The position numbers and the translations under genes were made by a program. The notes beneath the pieces were generated by a model. That model ran no database searches and was not told the DNA's origin. It saw nothing but the letters and a program-made list of their open reading frames with translations. A stretch of DNA of 64,000 nt from contig NZ_JAFBCU010000001.1 in the NCBI RefSeq assembly GCF_016907875.1, forward strand, positions 1,736,001-1,800,000, in the 5' to 3' direction. This DNA is from Arthrobacter roseus (lineage in GTDB: Bacteria > Actinomycetota > Actinomycetes > Actinomycetales > Micrococcaceae). Within the stretch, counting starts at the first letter, position 1. Every line of letters begins with the position of its first letter. Positions 48,066-57,126 of the stretch are shown piece after piece.

Positions 48066-50165
48066 TCAGGCCTTTGAGCCAGCAGCTCTTTTCTTACGGG
48101 CGATGATGACTTTCTCATCCACCGGTGCGTCACCGTGCGCACGCAATCGCCGATAGTAGTTCATCGCCTCATCCTGGCGCTCCCGCTCAACGCCGGTTGC
48201 AATCGTGGCCCGAAGATGCTCAGGGCCGTAACCGAACGCTTCAACCAGATCGAGGGCGTGGGGGCGTAGATGCGTCAGCAACCGGTTGATGTAATCGCTG
48301 AGAGTCCGGGCGCGCTGCGTAGATAGACGCCCGTTCATCAGATACCACGCGAGGTGCTCCTCGATCAGTGTCAGACCGAAGAGGTCCCGAAGACGGGTCA
48401 GTACCTCTCGCGTTCCGCGATCGGTGATTTTGTGCAGCGCCGTTGTGAAAGCTTCCCACTGCAGCAGTTCAGCATGCGCCGTCGCCGCCTTGATGAGGTC
48501 GTTCTGGTTCTGGTTGAAGATTTCCGCCGCCTTGTCCTTGGGAAGGTTGCGTGCCTCCTTCAGCTCGCCGGCGATGTCCGCCACCATGGCTTCAACCCTG
48601 TTGGTGAGCAGCTGGCGTTGGGTGTTTTCATCTCGAAGGGCAATAGCGGATTTCTTCTCAGATCCGCTATCTACAACGGTCTGCATGACCCGACGCAGGC
48701 CTGTACGGTGCATCGTCAAGTCAGCTGCCTGCCCCACGGCGTACCGGGCAAACACCCCGAAACCCGCGCCTCGGAATTCCTTGGCGTAATCGGCTAGTAG
48801 GCGCTTGGCCACGAGCTGCAGCAGCACGTTGTTGTCACCTTCGAAGGTGGTGTAGACGTCGAGGTCTGCGTGCAAGGACGTGAACCGGTTCTCTGTCATG
48901 TACCCGGCGCCTCCGCAGGCCTCGCGGCATTCCTGCAGGGTATCCAGCGCATGCCACGTACTCATGGATTTGAAGGCAGCCGCCAGCGTTTCCAGATCCT
49001 GCCGGTCTTCATCGGTGTCGTGCTCTCCGGAGAAGACGTCATGGAATTTTTCCAGTAGTTCCTCGTGGGCAAACGATGCGGCGTACGTGGTGGCGAGTTT
49101 GGGCAAAAGACGTCGCTGGTGACGCTGGTAGTCCAGCAATACCTCTTCTGTGGTGTCCGACGTCGCATTGAACTGTCTGCGCTGTGTGGCGTAGCGGATG
49201 GCCGTAGTCAGTGCCATCTTACTCGCGGCCACGGCGGCGCCGTCGAGCGATACACGGCCCTGAACGAGCGTTCCGAGCATCGTGAAAAAGCGGCGCCCCG
49301 GGCTTTCAATGGACGACGTGTACGTACCGTCAAGGCTAACGTCGCCATACCGGTTCAAGAGATTGGTCCGTGGAATGCGCACTTTCGTGAAATGTAGCTG
49401 GCCGTTGTCGATACCCCGTAGGCCGCCCTTCAGGCCGTCATCAGCTCCTCCTACTCCTTCTAGGAAGGTGCCGGTGGCATCTCGCAGGTCAACGTAGAAA
49501 GCGTGCACACCGTGATCGACACCCAGCGTTATCAGGTGAGCGAAGACGACGGCGGCGCGCCCGTCACGAGCGGCATTGCCGATGTATTCCTTCCACGCCG
49601 CTTTGAAAGGGGTATTGATAACAAATTCTTGGGCATCAGGATCGTACGTGGCCGTTGTGCCGATGCTCGCCACATCCGAACCGTGGCCGATCTCCGTCAT
49701 GGCAAAGCAACCCGGAATATCCAGACTCATGATGCCCGGAAGCCACTTCTCGTGGTGTTCTTCAGTACCAAGATGCAGGACTGCGGAACCGAATAGACCC
49801 CACTGGACGCCCGCCTTGATCTGAAGTGATGGGTCAGCGACCACGAGCTCCTCGTACCCTGCGACGTTGCCGCCATGATCGTTGTTACCGCCGAAGGCGG
49901 GTGGGAATGCACGATGCACGGCTTTGTGGTCCACCAAGTACTTGAGTTGCTCGAAGGTACGCTCCCTGTGCTCGTCTATAGAGAGCCCCTCGATCTTGTG
50001 GACCTCGGGACGCCCGGCGAGTTTGCGGGCCTCGCGGCGTACCGATGCCCACTTTCCCAGCAGCGTCTCGCCCAAGAGCGCGACGTCTATCGTGGCGGTG
50101 TCATCGTCGTGAATGTTGCTGGTGGCGGGAACCTTGAGTTCCTTCCGGTCTGAAACCTGAGTCAT
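48066..50165 (-). CDS. Acyl-CoA oxidase/dehydrogenase family protein
   Basis: A 699-residue protein of the acyl-CoA oxidase (ACOX) subgroup. It has an N-terminal helical domain, the FAD-binding beta-domain with CFAMTEIGHGSDVASIGTTATYD (about 150-175), and two C-terminal helical repeats with ACGGAGYMTENRF. Oxidases of this family use oxygen as acceptor, unlike the shorter acyl-CoA dehydrogenases, but the acceptor cannot be read from the sequence. It points away from the TetR gene at 50231 and probably shares its regulation with the beta-oxidation operon. Confidence 0.9.
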   Translation of the reverse strand: MTQVSDRKELKVPATSNIHDDDTATIDVALLGETLLGKWASVRREARKLAGRPEVHKIEGLSIDEHRERTFEQLKYLVDHKAVHRAFPPAFGGNNDHGGNVAGYEELVVADPSLQIKAGVQWGLFGSAVLHLGTEEHHEKWLPGIMSLDIPGCFAMTEIGHGSDVASIGTTATYDPDAQEFVINTPFKAAWKEYIGNAARDGRAAVVFAHLITLGVDHGVHAFYVDLRDATGTFLEGVGGADDGLKGGLRGIDNGQLHFTKVRIPRTNLLNRYGDVSLDGTYTSSIESPGRRFFTMLGTLVQGRVSLDGAAVAASKMALTTAIRYATQRRQFNATSDTTEEVLLDYQRHQRRLLPKLATTYAASFAHEELLEKFHDVFSGEHDTDEDRQDLETLAAAFKSMSTWHALDTLQECREACGGAGYMTENRFTSLHADLDVYTTFEGDNNVLLQLVAKRLLADYAKEFRGAGFGVFARYAVGQAADLTMHRTGLRRVMQTVVDSGSEKKSAIALRDENTQRQLLTNRVEAMVADIAGELKEARNLPKDKAAEIFNQNQNDLIKAATAHAELLQWEAFTTALHKITDRGTREVLTRLRDLFGLTLIEEHLAWYLMNGRLSTQRARTLSDYINRLLTHLRPHALDLVEAFGYGPEHLRATIATGVERERQDEAMNYYRRLRAHGDAPVDEKVIIARKKRAAGSKA

Positions 50166-50230
50166 TTCTTGAGTCCTTACTCATGAGGGAGGGGAGTGGG
50201 TGGGAATTGAAAGTGTTCCTGACAACGCGC

Positions 50231-50914
50231 TCAGGGGGAGAGACCATCGAAGAGCCAAGCCGTGAGTTGTTCCGTCACCTGCGCCTGGCTCGGTTTCCTG
50301 TCGCCGGTGGGCATAGTGATCCAACTCTCACCCGCGGCCCGGACCATTCCGATGGCGGCTAGCGGCCATAATGGCGCGGCTTCGGCCAGAGCTGGTGGGG
50401 TTTCCTGCACGTCAAGATACGTGCGCATGCTTTCCTCCATCATTGCGGTGATCTGTTGGAAGAAGTGCGCAAGTTCAGCCGATGAGCCGGGGTCTCCGGG
50501 CTCCGTAAGTGCATCCGCTGTCCCCGTGCGCGTCACAAAGATATAGACATTCGGTGATGTGTGTGCCATCTGCAGGTAGGCGGAGACCATAGCGCGCAGG
50601 CTCTCCCTCGGTGAACGCGAAGTGCGTGCCGCTTCGAACAATTTGTCGCGCATCTGCCCTATGACAACTTCACCGACTGCCTGCTGAAGCCCGGCCTTAT
50701 CACCGAAGTAGCGGTAAAAGACTGATTTGGACGTTCCTGCCGCAGCTGCAATTTCCTCCATCGGCGCGCTATAGCCAAGGGTGTGAACAGCCTTGCGCGC
50801 GGCCCTGATGAGGACGTGTCGACGCTGTGTCCTGTGCGTTTGCCACCGCGAGGAGCGGCCGTCTTCAGGGGTGAGGCTACGTGTCGTCGAGGCTGCAGGA
50901 GAAGTGCTATTCAC
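50231..50914 (-). CDS. TetR family transcriptional repressor
   Basis: A 227-residue TetR-family regulator. The N-terminal HTH is RRHVLIRAARKAVHTLGYSAPMEEIAAAAGTSKSVFYRYFGDKAGLQ (about 31-77), followed by an alpha-helical ligand domain. Its start is 62 bp from the divergent thiolase gene and an almost perfect 31-bp palindrome lies two bases upstream of its own start. It likely represses both itself and fadA/fabG4/htdX, with an acyl-CoA as ligand (inference). Confidence 0.93.
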   Translation of the reverse strand: MNSTSPAASTTRSLTPEDGRSSRWQTHRTQRRHVLIRAARKAVHTLGYSAPMEEIAAAAGTSKSVFYRYFGDKAGLQQAVGEVVIGQMRDKLFEAARTSRSPRESLRAMVSAYLQMAHTSPNVYIFVTRTGTADALTEPGDPGSSAELAHFFQQITAMMEESMRTYLDVQETPPALAEAAPLWPLAAIGMVRAAGESWITMPTGDRKPSQAQVTEQLTAWLFDGLSP

Positions 50915-50915
50915 G

Positions 50916-50946
50916 ATACCCAGCGTATCAGGTACGCTTGGTATCA
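50916..50946. promoter_or_regulatory. TetR-type operator: 31-bp palindrome
   Basis: Arms GATACCCAGCGTA (50916-50928) and TACGCTTGGTATC (50934-50946) match in 12 of 13 positions as an inverted repeat, with a five-base centre TCAGG. The site fills the 62-bp gap between the divergent TetR gene and the thiolase gene. Size and position are those of a TetR-family operator controlling both. Confidence 0.85.
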
Positions 50947-50976
50947 GTAATTGACGCGATCTAAGGAGACCATCAC

Positions 50977-52290
50977 GTGGCCAGCAACGAAAACCAGAAA
51001 CAAGGAAACCAGGTTCGTCAGGCGGTCGTCATAGGAGGCAACCGCATCCCCTTTGCCCGCACCGGTGGAGCGTACACGTACTCCTCTAATCAGGACATGC
51101 TCACCGCAGCGCTGGACGGACTGATAGCCCGCTTTGGCCTACAGGGCGAACGTATGGGCGCCATGGCTGCCGGCGCCGTACTCAAACACTCACGGGACTT
51201 CAACCTCACCCGCGAAGTAGTTCTCGGTTCCGCACTCTCAGCCCACACTCCGGCCTATGACGTCCAGCAGGCGTGCGCAACTGGACTGGAAGCCATCGTG
51301 GGTATAGCCAACAAAATCAAGCTCGGCATGATCGAATCAGGCATTGCAGGCGGCGTCGACTCCGCCTCAGACGCCCCCATCGCCGTCAGCGAAGGTCTGC
51401 GCCGAGTACTGCTGGATCTCTCCCGGGCAAAAACCACCAGCCAAAAATTGCAGGCACTGAGCAAGTTCAGGCCCAGCGACCTTGCACCCAGCGCCCCCGG
51501 AACGGGAGAGCCCCGTACGGGACTCACCATGGGAGAACACCAGGCGCTGACCACCGTGCATTGGGAGATCACCCGCCAGGCACAGGACGAGTTGGCGCTC
51601 GCCAGCCACAAAAACCTTTCTGCAGCCTATGACCGCGGATTCTTCGACGATCTCATGACGCCATACCGCGGCCTATCCAGAGACTCGAACATGCGCGGCG
51701 ACACCTCGCTGGAGAAACTCGCCAAACTCAAACCAGCGTTTGGCAAGAACCTTGGCGACCAGGCAACCATGACAGCCGGAAACTCCACGCCGCTCACTGA
51801 CGGTGCATCAACCGTGCTGCTCGGTTCCGAAGACTACGCACGGCAGCATGATCTGCCAATGCTCGCCAACGTGGTCGATGCCGAGGCAGCCGCAGTCGAC
51901 TTCGTCCACGGCGCAGAAGGACTGCTGATGGCCCCGGTCTACGCGGTTCCACGCATGCTCGCGCGCAACGGGTTGTCGTTTGCCGACTTTGATTTCTTCG
52001 AAATCCACGAAGCCTTCGCCGGAACGGTGCTCAGTTCCATCAAGGCCTGGGAAAACGAAGAATTCTGCCGTACCCGCCTAGGCCTCGACGGCGCACTGGG
52101 ATCCATCGACCGCCATAAGCTCAACGTCAACGGATCCTCGCTAGCAGCAGGCCACCCCTTCGCCGCAACTGGTGGACGAATCGTCGCTTCCCTGGCCAAG
52201 ATGCTTCACGATAAGGGTTCGGGCCGCGGCCTGATCTCCGTCTGCGCTGCAGGCGGTCAAGGCGTCGTAGCAATCTTGGAGGCACGCTAA
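50977..52290 (+). CDS. Acetyl-CoA acetyltransferase (FadA/FadI-like thiolase)
   Basis: A 437-residue thiolase. The acylated Cys is in VQQACATGLEAIVG (about 93), the His in NGSSLAAGHPFAATGG, and the second Cys in LISVCAAGGQG. All three are intact, unlike the broken thiolase at 26.4 kb. Length and sequence match mycobacterial FadA2 (Rv0243). It leads the operon fadA-fabG4-htdX; AAGGAGACC precedes the GTG start. Confidence 0.93.
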   Translation: MASNENQKQGNQVRQAVVIGGNRIPFARTGGAYTYSSNQDMLTAALDGLIARFGLQGERMGAMAAGAVLKHSRDFNLTREVVLGSALSAHTPAYDVQQACATGLEAIVGIANKIKLGMIESGIAGGVDSASDAPIAVSEGLRRVLLDLSRAKTTSQKLQALSKFRPSDLAPSAPGTGEPRTGLTMGEHQALTTVHWEITRQAQDELALASHKNLSAAYDRGFFDDLMTPYRGLSRDSNMRGDTSLEKLAKLKPAFGKNLGDQATMTAGNSTPLTDGASTVLLGSEDYARQHDLPMLANVVDAEAAAVDFVHGAEGLLMAPVYAVPRMLARNGLSFADFDFFEIHEAFAGTVLSSIKAWENEEFCRTRLGLDGALGSIDRHKLNVNGSSLAAGHPFAATGGRIVASLAKMLHDKGSGRGLISVCAAGGQGVVAILEAR

Positions 52291-52293
52291 CCC

Positions 52294-53634
52294 ATGCCAG
52301 ACACATACCTGAATCTTGTCAATACCGGCATCACTCAAGAGCTAGCCAAGAAACTCGGTCTTCCGCGGCCATCAGTGCTAAGGCGCTTCAACGCCTCCAA
52401 GCCACTGGTGCCAGGACCCGTTCTCTTACTCGGCGAAGGCGATTCCGCGAATCACCTCTCGGAGGCAATGCTGGGCTGGAACCTTGACGTGCGTCGTCAT
52501 ATGGCACCGGGGCAGAAACTGGGCGCCATCATTATCGCCTGGGACTCGCTGAGCACACCGGGTGAGCTCTCAGATGCCGCGCTCATGGCCGGTCCGGCGC
52601 TGAAAGATCTCCTTACTGGCGGACGTTTCATTACCATTTCGCGACCCGCTGTGGACGGAGACTCTCCAGAAACTGCTGCCGCACGGCAGGGTGTCGACGG
52701 CTTCCTGCGGTCCGTTGCCCACGAGATGCGCGGCGGCGGTACGGCAAACGGCATTCTTCTGGCAGGGAACGTCACCACAGCGGCGCCGAGCCTCATTGCG
52801 TCGCTTCGGTTCCTGCTCTCCGGACGTAGCGCCTACGTCAGCGGCCAGTTCCTCGAGGTCTCCAGTAACTCCGGAGATTTCCCTGCCAACTGGAACCAGC
52901 CTCTTGCTGGCAAGGTAGCTGTCGTAACAGGAGCAGCGCGCGGAATTGGCGCGGCCATAGCCAAGGTCCTCAAGCGCGATGGCGCGCAGCTCATCGTCGT
53001 CGACGTACCACCAGCCGGGGAGCAGCTCGCCAAGGTAGCCAACCAACTCGGAGGGACGGCCCTCCAACTCGACATCACAGCCGATGATGCTGGCGAGCGC
53101 ATTCTGGAGCACGCGCTCTCTCGGTATGGGCGGCTGGACATCGTGGTGCACAACGCCGGAATCACACGGGACAAACTCCTGGCCAACATGGACGAGACCA
53201 AATGGAAATCGGTCCTCGCCGTCAACATAGAATCCCAGCTCCACATGAACCGCCAGCTTCTGGACAATGGGAACTTCGGCCGCAACGGCAGGATCATCTC
53301 GCTTGCATCCACCAGCGGTATTGCCGGAAACCGGGGCCAGAGCAATTATGCAACGTCGAAAGCAGGCGTCATCGGCATGGTTCGCGCTACAGCGCCAGCA
53401 ATCGGAAAGCTGGGTGGTTCAATCAACGCGGTGGCACCGGGCTTCATCGAGACCGAGATGACAGCCAAGATCCCGTTTCTAACACGCCAGGTAGCCAGGA
53501 GGCTCAGCAGCCTCCAGCAGGGTGGGCTCCCTATCGACGTGGCCGAAACGATTTCGTTCCTCGCCTCTGATGCTGCCGCAGGAGTAAACGGCGAAGTCAT
53601 CAGGGTATGCGGGCAGAACCTGGTCGGCGCATGA
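52294..53634 (+). CDS. Two-domain 3-oxoacyl-ACP/CoA reductase (FabG4 type)
   Basis: A 446-residue high-molecular-weight FabG. The N-terminal half (to about 205) is a flavodoxin-like domain without catalytic motifs, and the C-terminal half is an active SDR: VVTGAARGIGAAIA, VVHNAGITRDKLLANM, Ser in IISLASTSG and YATSK. The arrangement matches mycobacterial FabG4 (Rv0242c), which prefers NADH and acts on acyl-CoA. It starts three bases after the thiolase and ends in an ATGA overlap with the next gene. Confidence 0.92.
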   Translation: MPDTYLNLVNTGITQELAKKLGLPRPSVLRRFNASKPLVPGPVLLLGEGDSANHLSEAMLGWNLDVRRHMAPGQKLGAIIIAWDSLSTPGELSDAALMAGPALKDLLTGGRFITISRPAVDGDSPETAAARQGVDGFLRSVAHEMRGGGTANGILLAGNVTTAAPSLIASLRFLLSGRSAYVSGQFLEVSSNSGDFPANWNQPLAGKVAVVTGAARGIGAAIAKVLKRDGAQLIVVDVPPAGEQLAKVANQLGGTALQLDITADDAGERILEHALSRYGRLDIVVHNAGITRDKLLANMDETKWKSVLAVNIESQLHMNRQLLDNGNFGRNGRIISLASTSGIAGNRGQSNYATSKAGVIGMVRATAPAIGKLGGSINAVAPGFIETEMTAKIPFLTRQVARRLSSLQQGGLPIDVAETISFLASDAAAGVNGEVIRVCGQNLVGA

Positions 53635-54524
53635 AAACCATCGACCTGTCTGAGATTCCCGCCCTTCCGAAACTGTACGTTTCGGCAGTCGGAGCTGCTG
53701 CCCGACAGAAGCTGGGCGGTAAACAAAGCGGCTCCGTGCTTCCGGAAGTTCGCCACAGCGTCAAGTCTGCCAGCGTCGACGTCGCAGCATTAACCGCATT
53801 CCAGCATGTACTGAACATGCCGGTTCGGGATGAGTTGCCGTCCGGGTACGTCCATGCGTTTGCCTTCCCAGTGGCCATGAGCGTCATGGCCCGAGAGGAT
53901 TTTCCGCTCCCACTGCTGGGGATGGTTCATCTGCGAAACAGGGTTGAACATTTCGCGCGGATCGACTTCAGAGAGTCACTGGATATTACCGCGTGGGCTG
54001 AGAATCTCAGTGGACACCGTGCGGGAACCCAGGTGGATCTCATGGTCGAGGTGAGTAGCGGGGGAAAGACCCGCTGGCGAGGTAACTCCACCTACTTAGC
54101 CAAGGGTATCTTCCTGCCCGGAACCGACAAGGTGAATGCGCGGGAGAAGGAAGAATTTCAGCCGCCCGCTCCCACTGCCCGATGGCGTCTGGGCGCTGGC
54201 ACCGGGCGAGACTACGCGCAGGTTTCTGGCGACTTCAACCCGATCCACCTCAGCGCGCTGTCGGCAAAGATTCTAGGTATGCGGCAACAGATCGCTCACG
54301 GAATGTATATGGCGTCCCGGGTGGTTCAGGAAGCCACGCCACCCGGAGCCAAAGCATTTACATGGGAGATTTCTTTTGAAGCTCCGGTGTATCTTCCAGC
54401 GACCCTTGGGGTTGCCATCGATGAGGCAATGGAGGAAAACCAGTGGGAGGGCACAACCTTCAGTGCGTGGAATGAAAAAAGCTGGCGGCGACACTTTCAT
54501 GGAAGTATCCGGCCCATCAGTTGA
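53631..54524 (+). CDS. MaoC-family (R)-hydratase, HtdX-like
   Basis: A 297-residue double hot-dog protein. The hydratase-2 motif GDFNPIHLSALSAKILGMRQQIAHGMY (catalytic Asp and His, about 205-231) is in the C-terminal half; the N-terminal half is the non-catalytic hot dog. It interconverts (3R)-hydroxyacyl and trans-2-enoyl thioesters. In mycobacteria the homologue HtdX (Rv0241c) is also beside fabG4 and fadA2. The ATG at 53631 overlaps the FabG4 stop. Confidence 0.92.
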   Translation: MKTIDLSEIPALPKLYVSAVGAAARQKLGGKQSGSVLPEVRHSVKSASVDVAALTAFQHVLNMPVRDELPSGYVHAFAFPVAMSVMAREDFPLPLLGMVHLRNRVEHFARIDFRESLDITAWAENLSGHRAGTQVDLMVEVSSGGKTRWRGNSTYLAKGIFLPGTDKVNAREKEEFQPPAPTARWRLGAGTGRDYAQVSGDFNPIHLSALSAKILGMRQQIAHGMYMASRVVQEATPPGAKAFTWEISFEAPVYLPATLGVAIDEAMEENQWEGTTFSAWNEKSWRRHFHGSIRPIS

Positions 54525-54569
54525 ACACTCTGGACGGAGCATCCTCCAGCCGGATTTAGACTGGGGGAT

Positions 54570-55799
54570 ATGACTGTCGATTCATTGCTTACCCGTGCCC
54601 ACGCTCTGGATTCTGCTGATCCGTTGGTCGAACACCGCAAACGGTTTATCGGTCACAACGATCCTGGATTGCCCGCATATCTGGACGGAAACTCATTGGG
54701 CAGGCCCCTACAGTCCACCCTTGAACGCTACAACTCCTTTATCACCACTCAGTGGGGTGGCCGGCTCATCCGCGGATGGGACGACGGTTGGCTTCAGCTG
54801 CCACTGACACTGGGAGACAGGATCGGTGAAGTGGCGCTGGGTGCTGCCAAAGGCCAGTGCATCGTCGCCGACTCAACGACGGTGCTGCTTTATAAATTGG
54901 CACGCGCAGCGGTAGCGGCGCGTCCTGGACGAACAGAAATCGTTGTGGACCGGGACAATTTTCCCACAGACCGCTACATCATGGAGGGCATCGCCGACGA
55001 ATGCGGCCTCCGTCTCAGGTGGGTGCAGCCTTCCCCTGACGGCGGCATGACGTCCGAGGACGTTCGTGATGTTGTCGGCCCTGACACCGCTTTCGTGGTC
55101 CTGAGTCATGTTGCATACCGCTCTGGTTACCTCTCGGATATGGAGAGCATCACAGCTTGCGTGCACGACGCCGGCGCGCTGGTCCTGTGGGATCTTTCCC
55201 ACAGCGTTGGTTCCGTCCCCGTCCACCTGGATGACTGCGGTGTGGACTACGCTGTCGGCTGCAGTTACAAGTACCTCAACGGGGGCCCGGGCGCACCTGC
55301 ATGGGCGTACGTCGCCGAACGACACCAGGCGGAGTTGAATCAACCCATTCAGGGCTGGCTTGGTTCAGCGGACCCATTCGGCATGGTCCAAGGCTATGAG
55401 CCAGCGCTGGGCATCCGTCGGATGCTCTCCGGGACGCCGCCCATCATGGGGATGCTCGCCATCGAGGACATGGTCGATTTGATCGGCACAGTGGGTATGG
55501 ACGAAGTCCGGAAAAAGTCCGTCGCACTCACCGAATTCGCACTCGAATCGGTGGAGGTGCTGTTGGCGCCCCACGATGTCCGTGTGGCCTCGCCAACAGA
55601 CGCAGCTAGACGGGGGAGTCACATCACGATTGACCACCCCTCCTTCAAGGAAGTGACGGCCCAGCTCTGGGAAAAAGGTATCATCCCGGACTATCGCAAC
55701 CCGGACGGTATCCGGCTGGGGATGTCTCCGCTGTCCACGTCCTTTGGAGAGACTTTGCATGGAGTCATGGCGATTGAGGCGATTCTCGCAGCCGGATAG
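54570..55799 (+). CDS. kynU: Kynureninase
   Basis: A 409-residue class V PLP enzyme cleaving kynurenine to anthranilate and alanine. Family marks: YLDGNSLGRP at the start, LWDLSHSVGSVPVHLDDCGVDYAVGCSYKYLNGGPGAPAWAYV with the PLP Lys in SYKYLNGG (about 235), and FSGTPPI-like MLSGTPPIMGMLAI. No other tryptophan-degradation gene is in view, so the pathway must continue elsewhere or the gene is isolated. It starts 45 bases after the MaoC gene. Confidence 0.93.
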   Translation: MTVDSLLTRAHALDSADPLVEHRKRFIGHNDPGLPAYLDGNSLGRPLQSTLERYNSFITTQWGGRLIRGWDDGWLQLPLTLGDRIGEVALGAAKGQCIVADSTTVLLYKLARAAVAARPGRTEIVVDRDNFPTDRYIMEGIADECGLRLRWVQPSPDGGMTSEDVRDVVGPDTAFVVLSHVAYRSGYLSDMESITACVHDAGALVLWDLSHSVGSVPVHLDDCGVDYAVGCSYKYLNGGPGAPAWAYVAERHQAELNQPIQGWLGSADPFGMVQGYEPALGIRRMLSGTPPIMGMLAIEDMVDLIGTVGMDEVRKKSVALTEFALESVEVLLAPHDVRVASPTDAARRGSHITIDHPSFKEVTAQLWEKGIIPDYRNPDGIRLGMSPLSTSFGETLHGVMAIEAILAAG

Positions 55800-55842
55800 G
55801 TGCGTGGGGCGCCGCCGTCGTGCAGATGGTTAGTCTGGGTAT

Positions 55843-56526
55843 ATGGCTACAGTTATTCTTGTGCGGCACGGCCGCACTACAGCGAATGCCACCGGTCGAC
55901 TGGCCGGGCGGACCGTCGGCGTCAGTCTGGACCAGATCGGGTGCGACCAAGCGGCCCTGACCGGTGACCGGCTCGCGGCCGTGCCCGTCGTGGCAGTGGT
56001 GTCGAGCCCCCTCGAGCGTTGTCAGCAGACCGCGCAGTACATCCTCGATCGTCAGGTAGGCACCCCGCTCGCGCCGGTCGATCTCGATCTCACCGAGTGC
56101 GATTACGGCCAATGGCAGGGCCAAACGCTCAGTGACCTCGCGTCCGAGGACTTGTGGTCGGTTGTGCAGTCTCAACCGTCCGCCGTCATCTTTCCCGGCG
56201 GCGAATCCATGGCCGCCATGCAGGCCCGGTCGGTGGCAGCGATTCGGCGCCACGATGCAGCCTTCGAGGCCGAACACGGGCCTGGGGCTGTGTGGGTGGC
56301 GGTGAGCCACGGTGACATCATCAAGTCGATCCTCGCCGACGCGTTCGGCATGCACCTTGACCTGTTCCAACGGATCAACGTGGGTCCCGCTTCCGTGTCG
56401 ATCGTTCGCTACGGTACGTCTCGGCCGAGCGTCTACGCCACCAACACCGACGCGGGGGACCTGTCGTGGTTGTCCAACAGCATCCAGTCAGGTGATGCGC
56501 CAGTAGGTGGCGGTGCAGGGCAATAG
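55843..56526 (+). CDS. Histidine phosphatase, MSMEG_4193 type
   Basis: A 227-residue phosphoglycerate-mutase-like protein. The catalytic RHGR is in ILVRHGRTTANATG (His about residue 9) and the second His in VAVSHGDIIKSILAD (about 154). The family (TIGR03848, MSMEG_4193) accompanies DUF3090 and SCO1664 proteins in actinobacteria; substrate unknown. TAGTCT six bases before the ATG hints at a leaderless transcript. Composition here is richer in G+C than the surrounding genes. Confidence 0.9.
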   Translation: MATVILVRHGRTTANATGRLAGRTVGVSLDQIGCDQAALTGDRLAAVPVVAVVSSPLERCQQTAQYILDRQVGTPLAPVDLDLTECDYGQWQGQTLSDLASEDLWSVVQSQPSAVIFPGGESMAAMQARSVAAIRRHDAAFEAEHGPGAVWVAVSHGDIIKSILADAFGMHLDLFQRINVGPASVSIVRYGTSRPSVYATNTDAGDLSWLSNSIQSGDAPVGGGAGQ

Positions 56527-56559
56527 GTGCCACGAACCTCATGCGCCTAAAATACTTGT

Positions 56560-57126
56560 ATGCCCACAAATGTTCATGAGTTCACCTGGCCTGATCGGGT
56601 CGTCGTTGGCACCATTGGCGTCCCGGGGGCGCGCACGTTCTATCTGCAGGTGCGCGCGGGAACGCAGATCGTTAGTATTGCCTTGGAGAAGCAGCAGTCG
56701 GCTTTGCTCGCCGAAAGGATTGACGAGATTCTCGACCAGCTCATCACCCTTGAGGGCAACCCCTTCAGCATTCCCACGAGCACTCCCATTGAACTTGTCG
56801 ACAATGACCAGCTCGAGCCCGTTCAGGAGCAGTTTCGAACGGGCGCCATGAGCCTTGGGTGGGACCCAACGACGGTGCAGGTCGTCATCGAGGCCTACCC
56901 GATCACCGACGTCGATGCTCATGATGACCGTGATGAAAACATCGAAACCCTTGATGAAGAAGACGTTGATGTGCCCGAAATGCTGCTGGTGCGAATGCCG
57001 GTCGGCACCGCCCGCGCATTTGCCAAGCGCACCCGTGAGATCGTGGGCGCCGGACGTCGGGCGTGTTCGCTCTGCGGGTATCCCGTTGACGCCGACGGGC
57101 ACATCTGTACCCTTCCCGAGGTCTGA
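56560..57126 (+). CDS. DUF3090 family protein
   Basis: A 188-residue protein of the TIGR03847/DUF3090 family, function unknown. The body includes VGTIGVPGARTFYLQVRAG and QVVIEAYPITD; the acidic segment DVDAHDDRDENIETLDEEDVD follows; and the C-terminus has a compact CSLCGYPVDADGHIC that looks like a zinc-binding knuckle. TAAAAT lies six bases upstream of the ATG, compatible with a leaderless mRNA. Its stop overlaps the next start by one base. Confidence 0.92.
   Translation: MPTNVHEFTWPDRVVVGTIGVPGARTFYLQVRAGTQIVSIALEKQQSALLAERIDEILDQLITLEGNPFSIPTSTPIELVDNDQLEPVQEQFRTGAMSLGWDPTTVQVVIEAYPITDVDAHDDRDENIETLDEEDVDVPEMLLVRMPVGTARAFAKRTREIVGAGRRACSLCGYPVDADGHICTLPEV

Noticed and set aside
54570-55799. 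Class V PLP enzyme as the missing SufS
   Set aside because: The YLDGNSLGRP start and the PLP region SYKYLNGGPG are kynureninase marks, the Cys loop of SufS is not seen, and the gene lies 30 kb from the suf operon.
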